Of a stretch of DNA of 64,000 nt, positions 51,083 to 59,317 are shown in pieces. The notes under the pieces were generated by a model, which was given only the letters and a program-made list of their open reading frames with translations, ran no database searches and had not been told where the DNA came from. How positions within the stretch are numbered: position 1 is the stretch's first letter; every line of letters starts with the position of its first letter. Position numbers and translations under genes: made by a program. The DNA is from Roseateles depolymerans. Lineage in GTDB: Bacteria > Pseudomonadota > Gammaproteobacteria > Burkholderiales > Burkholderiaceae_C. The stretch is taken from assembly GCA_003241055.1 (NCBI GenBank), contig QFOD01000003.1, positions 1-64,000 on the forward strand. Direction: 5' to 3'.

Positions 51083-51874
51083 ATGTCCGACCTGCCCCAA
51101 GATCAAGCCCACGGTTTGCGTCGCTTGTTCGCGGCGTCCAAGCTGAGGTTCGTCCCGGTGGTCAGCAACCCCCGGGTGGCGGCCTCCAGCGTGCTGCTGG
51201 AGTCGCTGTGCGCGGCCTTTGCCGAGCTGGGCCTGCACACGCTGGTGGTGGATGCCGGTGAGCGTTCGCCGGCGCCCTCGGAGCTGGCGCAGGTGGACCT
51301 GTCCAACTGCATCGAGCCGCTGTCGCGCCGCGTGTCCTACCTGGCCGCCCGCGGGCTGCCGCTGCGCTACACGAATTCCAACGGCTCGGCCGCCACCTTC
51401 CTGGAGGCCGTGGCGGAGGCCGCGCCGCAGGCGGATGTGGTGCTGCTGCACGCCAGCGCGCCCGAGCTGGCGCGTGTCGTGTCGCTGCGCGAGGTGCGGC
51501 CGCTGCTGCTGGCGGACGCCGATCCGCGCAGCGTGACCGAAGCCTATGCGGGCATGAAATGGCTCACGCAGCGGGCGGGTCTGATGGTCTACAGTCTGCT
51601 CATGGCCTGCCATCCACAGCTGCGCGTGGCCACCCGCATCGCGCAACAGCTCTCGTCCTGCGCCGACAGTTTCCTCGGCGCGGTGCTGCGTGACTGGGCC
51701 TGCCTGGACCCGCGCTCGCCCGCGTCGGCGCCGCTGTCCGCCGAGCTTCGCCACCTTGCCCGCGAGCTGCTGCTCGCGGCCCCGCCCGGTGCGGCCTTCG
51801 ATGCCGCACTGCCCGATGCCCTCCCGCTGCGCCCGGCGCGCACGGCCGCTGCCCCTCTTCTTCACGCTCACTGA
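51083..51874 (+). CDS. flhG: FlhG/FleN-like protein lacking the Walker A motif
   Basis: This 263-residue protein sits where flhG (fleN) normally does, between flhF and fliA. It keeps the N-terminal DQAHGLRRLF, matching the DQAxxLR motif by which FlhG stimulates FlhF GTPase. At the position of the P-loop (SGKGGVGKT in FlhG/MinD) it reads VSNPRVAASSVLLESLC, with no GK(S/T), and the following acidic site is VVDAGE rather than DADLG. Only a loose ParA-like alternation of strands and helices remains. It is probably not an ATPase. It likely limits flagellar number or tunes FlhF by a different route. Confidence 0.72.
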   Translation: MSDLPQDQAHGLRRLFAASKLRFVPVVSNPRVAASSVLLESLCAAFAELGLHTLVVDAGERSPAPSELAQVDLSNCIEPLSRRVSYLAARGLPLRYTNSNGSAATFLEAVAEAAPQADVVLLHASAPELARVVSLREVRPLLLADADPRSVTEAYAGMKWLTQRAGLMVYSLLMACHPQLRVATRIAQQLSSCADSFLGAVLRDWACLDPRSPASAPLSAELRHLARELLLAAPPGAAFDAALPDALPLRPARTAAAPLLHAH

Positions 51875-51895
51875 ATGCCGCCGCCGGAGCTGACC

Positions 51896-52609
51896 ATGTA
51901 CACGCCCAAAGGCCGTCTCGACAACAGCACGCTGATTCATCAGTACAGCCCGCTGGTACGACGCCTGGCCCATCAGATGGTGGCCAAGCTGCCGGCGAAC
52001 GTGGAAGTGGACGATCTCATCCAGGTCGGGCTCATCGGGCTGACCGATGCGCTGTCGCGCTTCGATGCGGCACAGGGCGTGCAGTTCGAGACCTTCGCCA
52101 CGCAGCGCATCCGCGGCGCCATGCTCGACGAGCTGCGCGGCGGCGACTGGATGAGCCGTGGCACGCGACGCCAGCAACGCGAGATCGAAGCGGCCGTGCA
52201 CAAGGTCGAGCAGCGTCTGGGCCGCGCGCCCAGCGAAGCCGAGATCGCCGCCGAGATGGGCCTGTCGCTGGGCGACTACCAGGAGCTGCTCGGCAAGGTG
52301 CGCGGCACCCAGCTGGTCTACCTGGAGGACATGAGCGGCGACGACGGGGACGACGACTACCTCGACCGCCACGTGGCCGACGAGTCCAGCAACCCGCTGC
52401 ACCTGCTGCAGGACCACCGTATGCGCGAGGCGCTGGTGGCCGCCATCAAGAACCTGCCGGAGCGCGAGCAGTTCGTGATGAGCATGTACTACGAGCACGA
52501 CATGAATCTCAAAGAGATCGCGGCCGTGCTCAAGGTCACGGAGTCCCGGGTGTGCCAGCTGCACAGTCAGTCGATCGCAAGGTTGCGCGTTAAGCTGCGT
52601 GAGTGGTGA
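51896..52609 (+). CDS. fliA: Flagellar sigma factor FliA (sigma-28)
   Basis: This 237-residue alternative sigma factor directs RNA polymerase to late flagellar promoters. Region 2 is VEVDDLIQVGLIGLTDALSR, and FETFATQRIRGAMLDELR-type residues read the -10 box. Region 3 (RAPSEAEIAAEMGLSLGDYQ) and region 4 (MNLKEIAAVLKVTESRVCQL) follow. GGAG is 6 bases before this ATG; the ATG at 51875 has no ribosome site. No flgM is adjacent. Confidence 0.97.
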   Translation: MYTPKGRLDNSTLIHQYSPLVRRLAHQMVAKLPANVEVDDLIQVGLIGLTDALSRFDAAQGVQFETFATQRIRGAMLDELRGGDWMSRGTRRQQREIEAAVHKVEQRLGRAPSEAEIAAEMGLSLGDYQELLGKVRGTQLVYLEDMSGDDGDDDYLDRHVADESSNPLHLLQDHRMREALVAAIKNLPEREQFVMSMYYEHDMNLKEIAAVLKVTESRVCQLHSQSIARLRVKLREW

Positions 52610-52660
52610 CGTGGCGGGCTGTGCACCTGCCCCGGCCAGCAATCAGCAGGGGACAAGTGC

Positions 52661-54001
52661 ATGTTCAGGTGGCCCAAGGCCGGCACCGCAGCGGTGCCTA
52701 CTCAAGAACCTCAAAGGGCTGACGACAGCGTCGGTCTGAACACGGTCCGGCGCCTGGCGCGCTCGGTCTCCACCGTTGGCAAGGATGCCGCCGAGGTGCG
52801 CGGCGCGTTGGAGGACACCCAGCGCGTGATGCAGTCCCAGGGTCAGGCCATGCAGGCACTGGCCAGCCAGCTGCAGGAAATCGGTCGGGCCCAGGCGGCC
52901 ATCACCGCCGCCACCACGCAGAGCAGCGATGCGGTGCAGCGTGCGCGCGCCGCGCTCAGCCAGGTGGGCGGCGAGGTGGGCGACATGGCGGCCACGCTGG
53001 CCCAGGTGTCGGGCGCGGCGGCCGAGATCACCAAGATTTCATTGCAGACCCGGCTCGTGGCCTTCAACGCGGCCGTCGAGGCCAAGCATGCGGGCGACGC
53101 CGGGCGAGGCTTCGCCGTGGTGGCCGAGGCGGTCAAGGCACTGGCCGGGCAGGTCGAGGCCTCGTCCAAGGCCATCGTGAGCGCGATCGCCACGCTGCAG
53201 ACCCGGATCGATCATTTCACCGACGAGCTCTCCACCAACGGCCAGCGTCCCAGCCAGATCCACGCGGCCTTCAACGCGGTGGCCAGTGACGTCGACGGCA
53301 TCGCGAGCTCGGCCGAGCAGAGTGGCCGGCAGATGCAGCTGCTCAACGAGCGGGCCTCGGCCTTGGGGCGCGAGGTGGAGCAGGCGCAGCAGGGCCTGCG
53401 CATCGCATTCGACGGCAGCGACCGTTTCCTGCGCATGTCCGAGGATCTCATCGAGCAGATCGCGGAGAGCGGTGTCGAGGTGGACGATGCGCCCTTCATC
53501 CGCGCGGCCCAGTCGGCGGCCGGCGAGATTGCCGGCCTGCTGGAGGCGGCGCTGCGCGATGGCGGCATCACCCAGGCCGATCTCTTCGACGAGAACTACC
53601 GCCCGGTAGAAGGCACGCAGCCGGCGCAGCATCTGGCCCGCTTCACGGCGCTGGCCGATCGCCTGTTCCCGGCGGTGCAGGAGCAGGCGCTCGCGATGGA
53701 CGACAAGGTCGTCTACTGCATCGCGGCGGACCGCAACGGCTATGTGGCCACCCACAACCGCAAGTACTGCCAGCCGCAGCGGCCGGGCGACGTGCTGTGG
53801 AACACCGCGAACAGCCGCTACCGCCGCATCTTCAACGACCGTACCGGCCTCGCGTCCGCGCGCAACACCCGACCCTTCTTGCTGCAGACCTATCGCCGCG
53901 ACATGGGCGGAGGCCGCTACGTGCTGCTCAAGGAGGTGGCGGCGCCCATCGTGGTGGCCGGCCGCCATTGGGGCGGGCTGCGCCTGGCCTTCAACTTCTG
54001 A
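52661..54001 (+). CDS. Soluble chemoreceptor with N-terminal signalling and C-terminal sensor domain
   Basis: This 446-residue MCP-like protein has no transmembrane segment. A coiled-coil signalling domain occupies about residues 60-260, with a divergent hairpin tip (LQTRLVAFNAAVEAKHAGDAG). The C-terminal 120 residues form a separate domain with VVYCIAADRNGYVATHNRKY, ANSRYRRIFNDRTGLASARN and YVLLKEVAAPIVVAGRHWGG, similar in style to Cache-like sensor domains but cytoplasmic. This reverses the normal receptor order. It follows fliA by 51 bases and may be in the same transcript. The signal is unknown. Confidence 0.85.
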   Translation: MFRWPKAGTAAVPTQEPQRADDSVGLNTVRRLARSVSTVGKDAAEVRGALEDTQRVMQSQGQAMQALASQLQEIGRAQAAITAATTQSSDAVQRARAALSQVGGEVGDMAATLAQVSGAAAEITKISLQTRLVAFNAAVEAKHAGDAGRGFAVVAEAVKALAGQVEASSKAIVSAIATLQTRIDHFTDELSTNGQRPSQIHAAFNAVASDVDGIASSAEQSGRQMQLLNERASALGREVEQAQQGLRIAFDGSDRFLRMSEDLIEQIAESGVEVDDAPFIRAAQSAAGEIAGLLEAALRDGGITQADLFDENYRPVEGTQPAQHLARFTALADRLFPAVQEQALAMDDKVVYCIAADRNGYVATHNRKYCQPQRPGDVLWNTANSRYRRIFNDRTGLASARNTRPFLLQTYRRDMGGGRYVLLKEVAAPIVVAGRHWGGLRLAFNF

Positions 54002-54005
54002 GCCG

Positions 54006-54722
54006 TCAGCGGTGTGCTGATCTGCGGATCTCGCGATCCAGGATCTCCAGCCAGGCGCGGGCCTGGGGGTGCTTGCGGCTGACTGCCATGTGGGTGGGCA
54101 TGATCTGCAGTGCCGGGCTCATCCAGTGGATGTCGGGCCGCGGTGCCGGCTGCTGGTCCAGCAGGTACTCGAACGACGCCCGCTCGGAGAACACGGCATC
54201 GACCCGGCCGCGCTGCAGCATCTGCAGCGCCGGATGCATGTCCACCACGGGGTCGAGTTGATAGCCGCCCTGCGTCAGGGCTGGCGGCAGGTGCGAGCCG
54301 CGCTGATACGCGATGTGGGCATGGTCGGCCAACGGAGCGTCGGGCCGGCCCGGCACGAACAGCCCCAGTTGCATCTGGGCCACGGGCAGCGAATAGCTGA
54401 ACAGGGCATCGCGCTCGGCATTTCGCCACAGGGCCAGCAGCAGGCAGTCGCCATGCGTGGCCAGCACGAGCGCGCGGGCCCAGGGGGCCTCGATGGCCTG
54501 CAGCGTCAACCCCTCGACGGCGAAGGCCCGTCGTGCGAGCGCGGTCAAGGAGCCGCCGTCGGGCAGATCCGCGCTCACATAGGGCGGGAAGTTGGTGACG
54601 CACACCGGCACCGCGGCCGCGGCCCTGGCCGGCACTGCAGACGGCGCAGGCACCCGGCCCTGAGCTGCCGCGGCCAGGCCCAGCAGCGCCAGCGTCCAGG
54701 CCAGCTTCACTCGGCGATGCAT
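54006..54722 (-). CDS. Periplasmic binding-like protein (SBP_bac_3 type)
   Basis: This 238-residue protein has a signal peptide or membrane anchor at residues 1-22. The body resembles a type II periplasmic binding protein: VPVCVTNFPPYVSADLPDGG, ALARRAFAVEGLTLQAIEAP and a C-terminal helix. It overlaps the end of the upstream diguanylate cyclase gene by 16 bases, so the two are coupled, and it has no transporter partner. It may sense a solute for the cyclase, but that is inference. Confidence 0.78.
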   Translation of the reverse strand: MHRRVKLAWTLALLGLAAAAQGRVPAPSAVPARAAAAVPVCVTNFPPYVSADLPDGGSLTALARRAFAVEGLTLQAIEAPWARALVLATHGDCLLLALWRNAERDALFSYSLPVAQMQLGLFVPGRPDAPLADHAHIAYQRGSHLPPALTQGGYQLDPVVDMHPALQMLQRGRVDAVFSERASFEYLLDQQPAPRPDIHWMSPALQIMPTHMAVSRKHPQARAWLEILDREIRRSAHR

Positions 54723-56533
54723 GCCCGGTTCTTGCCGGTGTGCTTGGCTTCGTAGAGCGCGACGTCGGCGCGATCGAGCGCAGCCTCCAGCGTCTCGCCG
54801 GGGCGGTAGAGCGTGACGCCGGCGGAGAAGGTGACGAAGACGTCCTTGCCGTCGTGCTGGAAGAGCGCGGCCGACAGCGAACGCTGCAGTCGCACCAGCA
54901 CGGCCTGGGCTTCGTCCAGTGGCGTCTCGGGCAGCATCAGCACGAATTCCTCGCCACCGTAGCGCGCCACCATGTCGCCGGGGCGCAGCGAGTTCTGGGC
55001 CCGCTCGGCCAGCGACTTCAGCGCGATGTCGCCGGCGTGGTGGCCCAGGCTGTCGTTGAGCTTCTTGAAGTTGTCGATGTCCAGCAGGGCCAGGGCGATG
55101 CGCGAGGATTCGCGCTCGGCCTTGGCCTGCTCGATGCCGAAGGCCTGGATCAGGCCGCGGCGGTTGGCCACCTGCGTGAGCTGGTCGGTGTGCACCTCGT
55201 TGGAGAGCCGGCGCAATTCGCCTTCGAGTTGTTCGACGCGCTCGGTCAGTGCGCTGGCGCGGTCGTGCTCCAGCGTCAGCCGTGCCTGGGTCTGGGCGAC
55301 CAGCCCCTGTACGCTGCGGCTTTCCTCCACCATCTCGCGCACGGTGCCCGCCAGGCTCTCCAGCGAGTCGGCCTGTTCGATGGCGTCGGCGTAGCGGCCC
55401 ACGCTGTTCTGGAAACGGTCGGTGTGCTGGCCCAGCTCGCCGAGCTCGCTGAGCATGCGCTGGATGAGACCCTTGAGCGCATCGCGTGCCTTGGTGCGCT
55501 CGTCGCGCAGTGCGCGCTGACGCTCGCGGGTGCCCGACAGCAGCTCGGACACGGTGCGCACGCCGCGGCCCGACAGCCCCTGGGCCAGCGTGTTGCTCAT
55601 GGCCTCGGCCTGGCCGCGGGCCCAGGAATCGTCCTCGGCCAGGTCCACCAGGCTGGACGACAGCTCACGGCACAGGCCGCCGAGCTCGTCGAACAGGTGG
55701 CGGCGGTGGTCCAGCAGGTGGCGCGCGCGCAGACACAGCGCGGCCATCTGGGCGGCCCGCTGTGGCGTGGCACCCTGGCTGCGCAGCTCCACCTGCGCCA
55801 TGTCCAGCTCGCGGATCAGCGCGTCGGCCGGCGTGGCCTCGCTGGCCGACGAGCGCAAGGCATGCTGCACGGTGCCATTGAGTTCCGCGCCCACCTCAGC
55901 CCACTGGCCGTTCGAGCTGGGCGGTGCCTCCCGCTCGCCGGTGCGGCTGGTGTCGGCGCCGAGCGCGTCGAAGCCGCTGTCGTCCTGCAGCGCGTCGGCG
56001 AAGAACTGGCTGGGCGTGCCGCCCTCGGCATCGGTCTCGACCTCGCCGCCGGCCTCGTCCTTGGCCCAGCTGGTGACCAACTGGTTCAGTCGCTTTGCCA
56101 GCTTGTGGCTGTCGGTACGGCTCTGCTCCAGCACGCGGGCCACGCCGTCCTTGCGGCGGGCCAGAGTCCAGTGCCGGCCGCCGCGCTCGAGTCCGCGCAT
56201 CAGCCGTTCGATGGCCTGGGCCAGGCTTTCTGCCTGAGCGCCCGGCCCGGCGGTGTCCAGCAACTGGTCGACCTGCTTGAGCAATTCGTCATATCGCTGC
56301 TCGCGCAGCTTGGCCTGCAGGTCCTGGCGGGCGCTGCCACTGGGCAATGCCAGGCTGACAAGCCGGGACAGCAACTGCTGCACGCGCTCAGGCACCTGGC
56401 CTGTCGGCGCCTCGGCGCCGGCCTCCATCGCGTAGGCACGCGCATAGTTTTCAGGCGTGGGTTCCAGGCGGGCTTGGGCCAGCCGCTGCAGTGCGGCCTT
56501 GGCGATCTGGGCGGGGGGGAGGTTGTTGCGCAT
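54707..56533 (-). CDS. Diguanylate cyclase (GGDEF) with long coiled-coil N-terminus
   Basis: This 608-residue cytoplasmic protein would make c-di-GMP from two GTP. The first 430 residues are helical and coiled-coil, starting with a segment (LARLEPTPENYARAY-like) common in betaproteobacterial GGDEF proteins. The GGDEF domain at about 440-608 has the active site RYGGEEFVLMLP and DIDNFKKLNDSLGHHAGD. No clear RxxD inhibitory site was checked in detail. The start at 56533 is preferred to 56578, whose extra residues look non-coding; ribosome site weak. Confidence 0.92.
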   Translation of the reverse strand: MRNNLPPAQIAKAALQRLAQARLEPTPENYARAYAMEAGAEAPTGQVPERVQQLLSRLVSLALPSGSARQDLQAKLREQRYDELLKQVDQLLDTAGPGAQAESLAQAIERLMRGLERGGRHWTLARRKDGVARVLEQSRTDSHKLAKRLNQLVTSWAKDEAGGEVETDAEGGTPSQFFADALQDDSGFDALGADTSRTGEREAPPSSNGQWAEVGAELNGTVQHALRSSASEATPADALIRELDMAQVELRSQGATPQRAAQMAALCLRARHLLDHRRHLFDELGGLCRELSSSLVDLAEDDSWARGQAEAMSNTLAQGLSGRGVRTVSELLSGTRERQRALRDERTKARDALKGLIQRMLSELGELGQHTDRFQNSVGRYADAIEQADSLESLAGTVREMVEESRSVQGLVAQTQARLTLEHDRASALTERVEQLEGELRRLSNEVHTDQLTQVANRRGLIQAFGIEQAKAERESSRIALALLDIDNFKKLNDSLGHHAGDIALKSLAERAQNSLRPGDMVARYGGEEFVLMLPETPLDEAQAVLVRLQRSLSAALFQHDGKDVFVTFSAGVTLYRPGETLEAALDRADVALYEAKHTGKNRACIAE

Positions 56534-56610
56534 GTCAGCGTGGATGCCCCGAGGCCGCGCGCGTATCGGGCCTGGCACCGGGCCTGGGGCTGCGCGGGTG
56601 CCGGGTCATG

Positions 56611-58830
56611 TCAGCGTTGGCCGCGCGCCATGTCCTGCACGGCCTCGGCCTGGCTGATCCAGGGGGCCTTGCGCGGCAGCACGGTCTGCGCGATCCATTG
56701 CTCCAGTTCGTCAGCAGGCAGTGCCTTGCTGAACAGGAAGCCCTGCATCAGCGAGCAGCCCAGCCGGTGCAGTACCTCCATCTGGCGCAGCGTTTCGACG
56801 CCCTCGGCGATCACGCGCAGGCCGAGCGCACGGGCCAGCGCGATGATGGCGGTGACGACGGCCGAGCTCTGTGGCGTGATGCCCAGGTCGCGCACGAAGG
56901 TGCGGTCCACCTTGACCTCGGAGATGGGCAGCGTGGTCAGGTAGGCGAGGGACGAATAGCCCGTGCCGAAGTCGTCGATGGAGATCTCCACGCCGACCTC
57001 GTTCAGACGGTGCAGAGACGGGATCACGTTCTGCAGGTCCTTCATCAGGTTGTTCTCGGTGATCTCGAGCTGGATGGAGCGGTGCGGCACGCCATAGGCG
57101 CTGACGCACTGGTGGATGTGCTCCACCAGGTCGGTGCGCTCGAAAAGGCGGCTCGGCAGGTTGACCGCGATGGAATCGCTGAAGCCGAACTGCAGCGACC
57201 ACAGCTTGGTCTGGCGCGCGGCTTCCTTCAGCGCCCACTCGGACAGCGGCACGATCAGGCCGGTTTCCTCGGCCAGCGGAATGAAGTCGGCCGGCGGCAC
57301 CAGCGTGTTGCCGCGCTGCCAGCGCATCAGCGCCTCGGCGCCCACCATGCGGGCGGCGCGTACGTCGATCTTGGGCTGGTAGTGCAGCACGATCTCGTTG
57401 CGCTCCAGCGCCTTGTGCAGCGCGCTTTCCAGCTCGAGCTTCTGCTTGCCCTGGCCGGCCAGCATGGGCGAATAGACGGCCGAGGCGTTGCGGCCCTGGC
57501 TCTTCACCGCGTACATCGCGACGTCGGAGTTGCGCAGCAGGTCGGCCATGGTCTGGCCGTCACGCGGGTAGATCGCGATGCCGACGCTGGCCGTCACGAA
57601 GCATTCCTGGCCGCCGACGAATATGGGCTCGCGCAGCGAGTCGAGCACGCGCTGGGCCACGCGCTCGGCGTCGCGCTCGTCCACCACCTCGGGCAGCAGC
57701 GCGACGAACTCGTCGCCGCCCAGCCGGCCCACGGCCTCCAGGCCGCGGTGGGAGCGGTTGCCCATGCCTTCGAGCACGCCTTCCATGATCTGGTCGGAGT
57801 GGCGCACGCAGCTGCGCAGTCGGCGGCCGACCTCGACGAGCAGTTCGTCGCCGGCCGCGTGGCCCAGGGTGTCGTTGATGACCTTGAAGCGGTCCAGGTC
57901 GATCAGCAGCAGGCCGACCTCGTGGCCGCCGCGGCGGGCGCTCTCGATGGCACGTTCGACCCGCCAGATCAGCTGGCGGCGATTGGGCAGGCCGGTGAGG
58001 GCGTCGAAATGGGCCAGCTGGCGGATGCGGTCCTCGGCCTGACGCCGGTCGGTCACGTCCTGCAGGATGCCGGTGTAGCCGCTGATGCCGCCATGCTCGT
58101 TGAATTCGGGCTCGGCCTCGATGTGCACCACGCGCTGGCGGCCGTCCGGCAGCGTCAGCGGCAGGTCGGTCACCAGCACGGAGTGGTGGCCGATGATGTC
58201 GCGCATCAGGCGCAGGAACACACGGCGGTCGTCCAGCGGCACCATGCGCATCACGCCGATGAAGTCCAGCCGGTCCAGCGGGCTGCGGCCGAACACGCGC
58301 AGGCCCTCCGCGGAGATCGCGAAGCTGCCGGGCACGCCGCGGCGCCACTCGAAGCTGCCCATGCGGGCGAGATCCTGCGCACGGGCCAGCTTGGCCTTGC
58401 TGCGCTCCAGCTCCTGGCGGGTGCGGGCGCTGCGCAGCAGGTAGCGAAGCCGGCCGGCCAGCAGGCTCCATTGGGGCGACTTGACGTAGAAGTCGGTGGC
58501 GCCGGCCTGGTAGGCCCGGTTGATCGAGGCCTCGTCGTCCAGCCCGGTCAGCATCAGCACCGGCATGGATTCGAAGCCGGGCGTGGCACGCAGCAGCGAG
58601 CAGGTCTCGAAGCCGTCCAGCTCGGGCATCAGCGCATCGAGCACCACCACATCGGGCGTGCGCTGGGTCATCAGCTGCAGGGCCTGGCTGCCGCTGCTCG
58701 CTTCGGTGATCTCGAAACCGTGCTCGCGCAGCGCGGCAGCGGTCAGCAGCAGGTTGACCTCGTCATCGTCCACCAGCAGCACCCTGGGCTGCAGTGGCAG
58801 ATCGTCTAAGGCTTGGCCAGATGGCAGCAT
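56611..58830 (-). CDS. Response regulator with PAS, GGDEF and EAL domains
   Basis: This is a 739-residue cytoplasmic c-di-GMP enzyme. It has a receiver at 15-130 (LLVDDDEVN, acceptor aspartate in VVVLDALMPELDG). A PAS domain at about 165-285 leads to GGDEF with RLGGDEFVALLP near 400, and EAL at about 490-735 with GAEALMRWQ, EITENNLM and IDDFGTGYSSLAYL. Both catalytic signatures look intact, so it could make or break c-di-GMP. It starts 11 bases after the Hpt gene, which suggests phosphorelay control. Confidence 0.93.
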   Translation of the reverse strand: MLPSGQALDDLPLQPRVLLVDDDEVNLLLTAAALREHGFEITEASSGSQALQLMTQRTPDVVVLDALMPELDGFETCSLLRATPGFESMPVLMLTGLDDEASINRAYQAGATDFYVKSPQWSLLAGRLRYLLRSARTRQELERSKAKLARAQDLARMGSFEWRRGVPGSFAISAEGLRVFGRSPLDRLDFIGVMRMVPLDDRRVFLRLMRDIIGHHSVLVTDLPLTLPDGRQRVVHIEAEPEFNEHGGISGYTGILQDVTDRRQAEDRIRQLAHFDALTGLPNRRQLIWRVERAIESARRGGHEVGLLLIDLDRFKVINDTLGHAAGDELLVEVGRRLRSCVRHSDQIMEGVLEGMGNRSHRGLEAVGRLGGDEFVALLPEVVDERDAERVAQRVLDSLREPIFVGGQECFVTASVGIAIYPRDGQTMADLLRNSDVAMYAVKSQGRNASAVYSPMLAGQGKQKLELESALHKALERNEIVLHYQPKIDVRAARMVGAEALMRWQRGNTLVPPADFIPLAEETGLIVPLSEWALKEAARQTKLWSLQFGFSDSIAVNLPSRLFERTDLVEHIHQCVSAYGVPHRSIQLEITENNLMKDLQNVIPSLHRLNEVGVEISIDDFGTGYSSLAYLTTLPISEVKVDRTFVRDLGITPQSSAVVTAIIALARALGLRVIAEGVETLRQMEVLHRLGCSLMQGFLFSKALPADELEQWIAQTVLPRKAPWISQAEAVQDMARGQR

Positions 58831-58841
58831 GACCGGGGGTG

Positions 58842-59207
58842 TCAAATCAGCGCGGCCAGGGCCGTGCGTACCAGTTGGATGTCGTCCAGCATAGCGTCCA
58901 ACTGCTCGGACAGGCCATCGGAACGTCCGTCCCGGGCCATCGCTTCGATTTCCGCGCAACGCGCGGACAGCCCGAGCGCGCCCAGGCTGGCGGACGATGA
59001 CTTCAGCGTGTGGCTCACATGCCGCACGACGGTCAGGTCCGCGGGCGTCGCGCTGCGCGCGCGCGCCAGCTCGGGCAGCAGCCGCTCCAGCGAGTTGGAG
59101 AAGGCCGTCACCACGCGCTCCAGCAGCTTGTTGCCACCGCCAGGGTCGAGTTCGCGCAGACGACGGATCGTCTCGGGGTCGAGTGGCGCGGTGGAGGTGG
59201 CGGTCAT
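58842..59207 (-). CDS. Hpt-domain phosphotransfer protein
   Basis: This 121-residue helical protein has an Hpt domain with the phospho-histidine H66 in VRHVSHTLKSSSASLG, the HTLKS being the usual HxLKG variant. It lies directly upstream of the receiver-GGDEF-EAL gene in the same direction and likely passes phosphate to that receiver. A GTG at 59231 would add eight residues; neither start has a strong ribosome site. Confidence 0.87.
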   Translation of the reverse strand: MTATSTAPLDPETIRRLRELDPGGGNKLLERVVTAFSNSLERLLPELARARSATPADLTVVRHVSHTLKSSSASLGALGLSARCAEIEAMARDGRSDGLSEQLDAMLDDIQLVRTALAALI

Positions 59208-59317
59208 TGGAATCGTCGGATCAGCAGACACGCAAATGTAGCGTGGCTGTCAGGGGGGGCGACCGCCAAGAAATGCACACAAAGAGGGGGCAGGACCCCT
59301 GCCTACAATGCCGCGCC

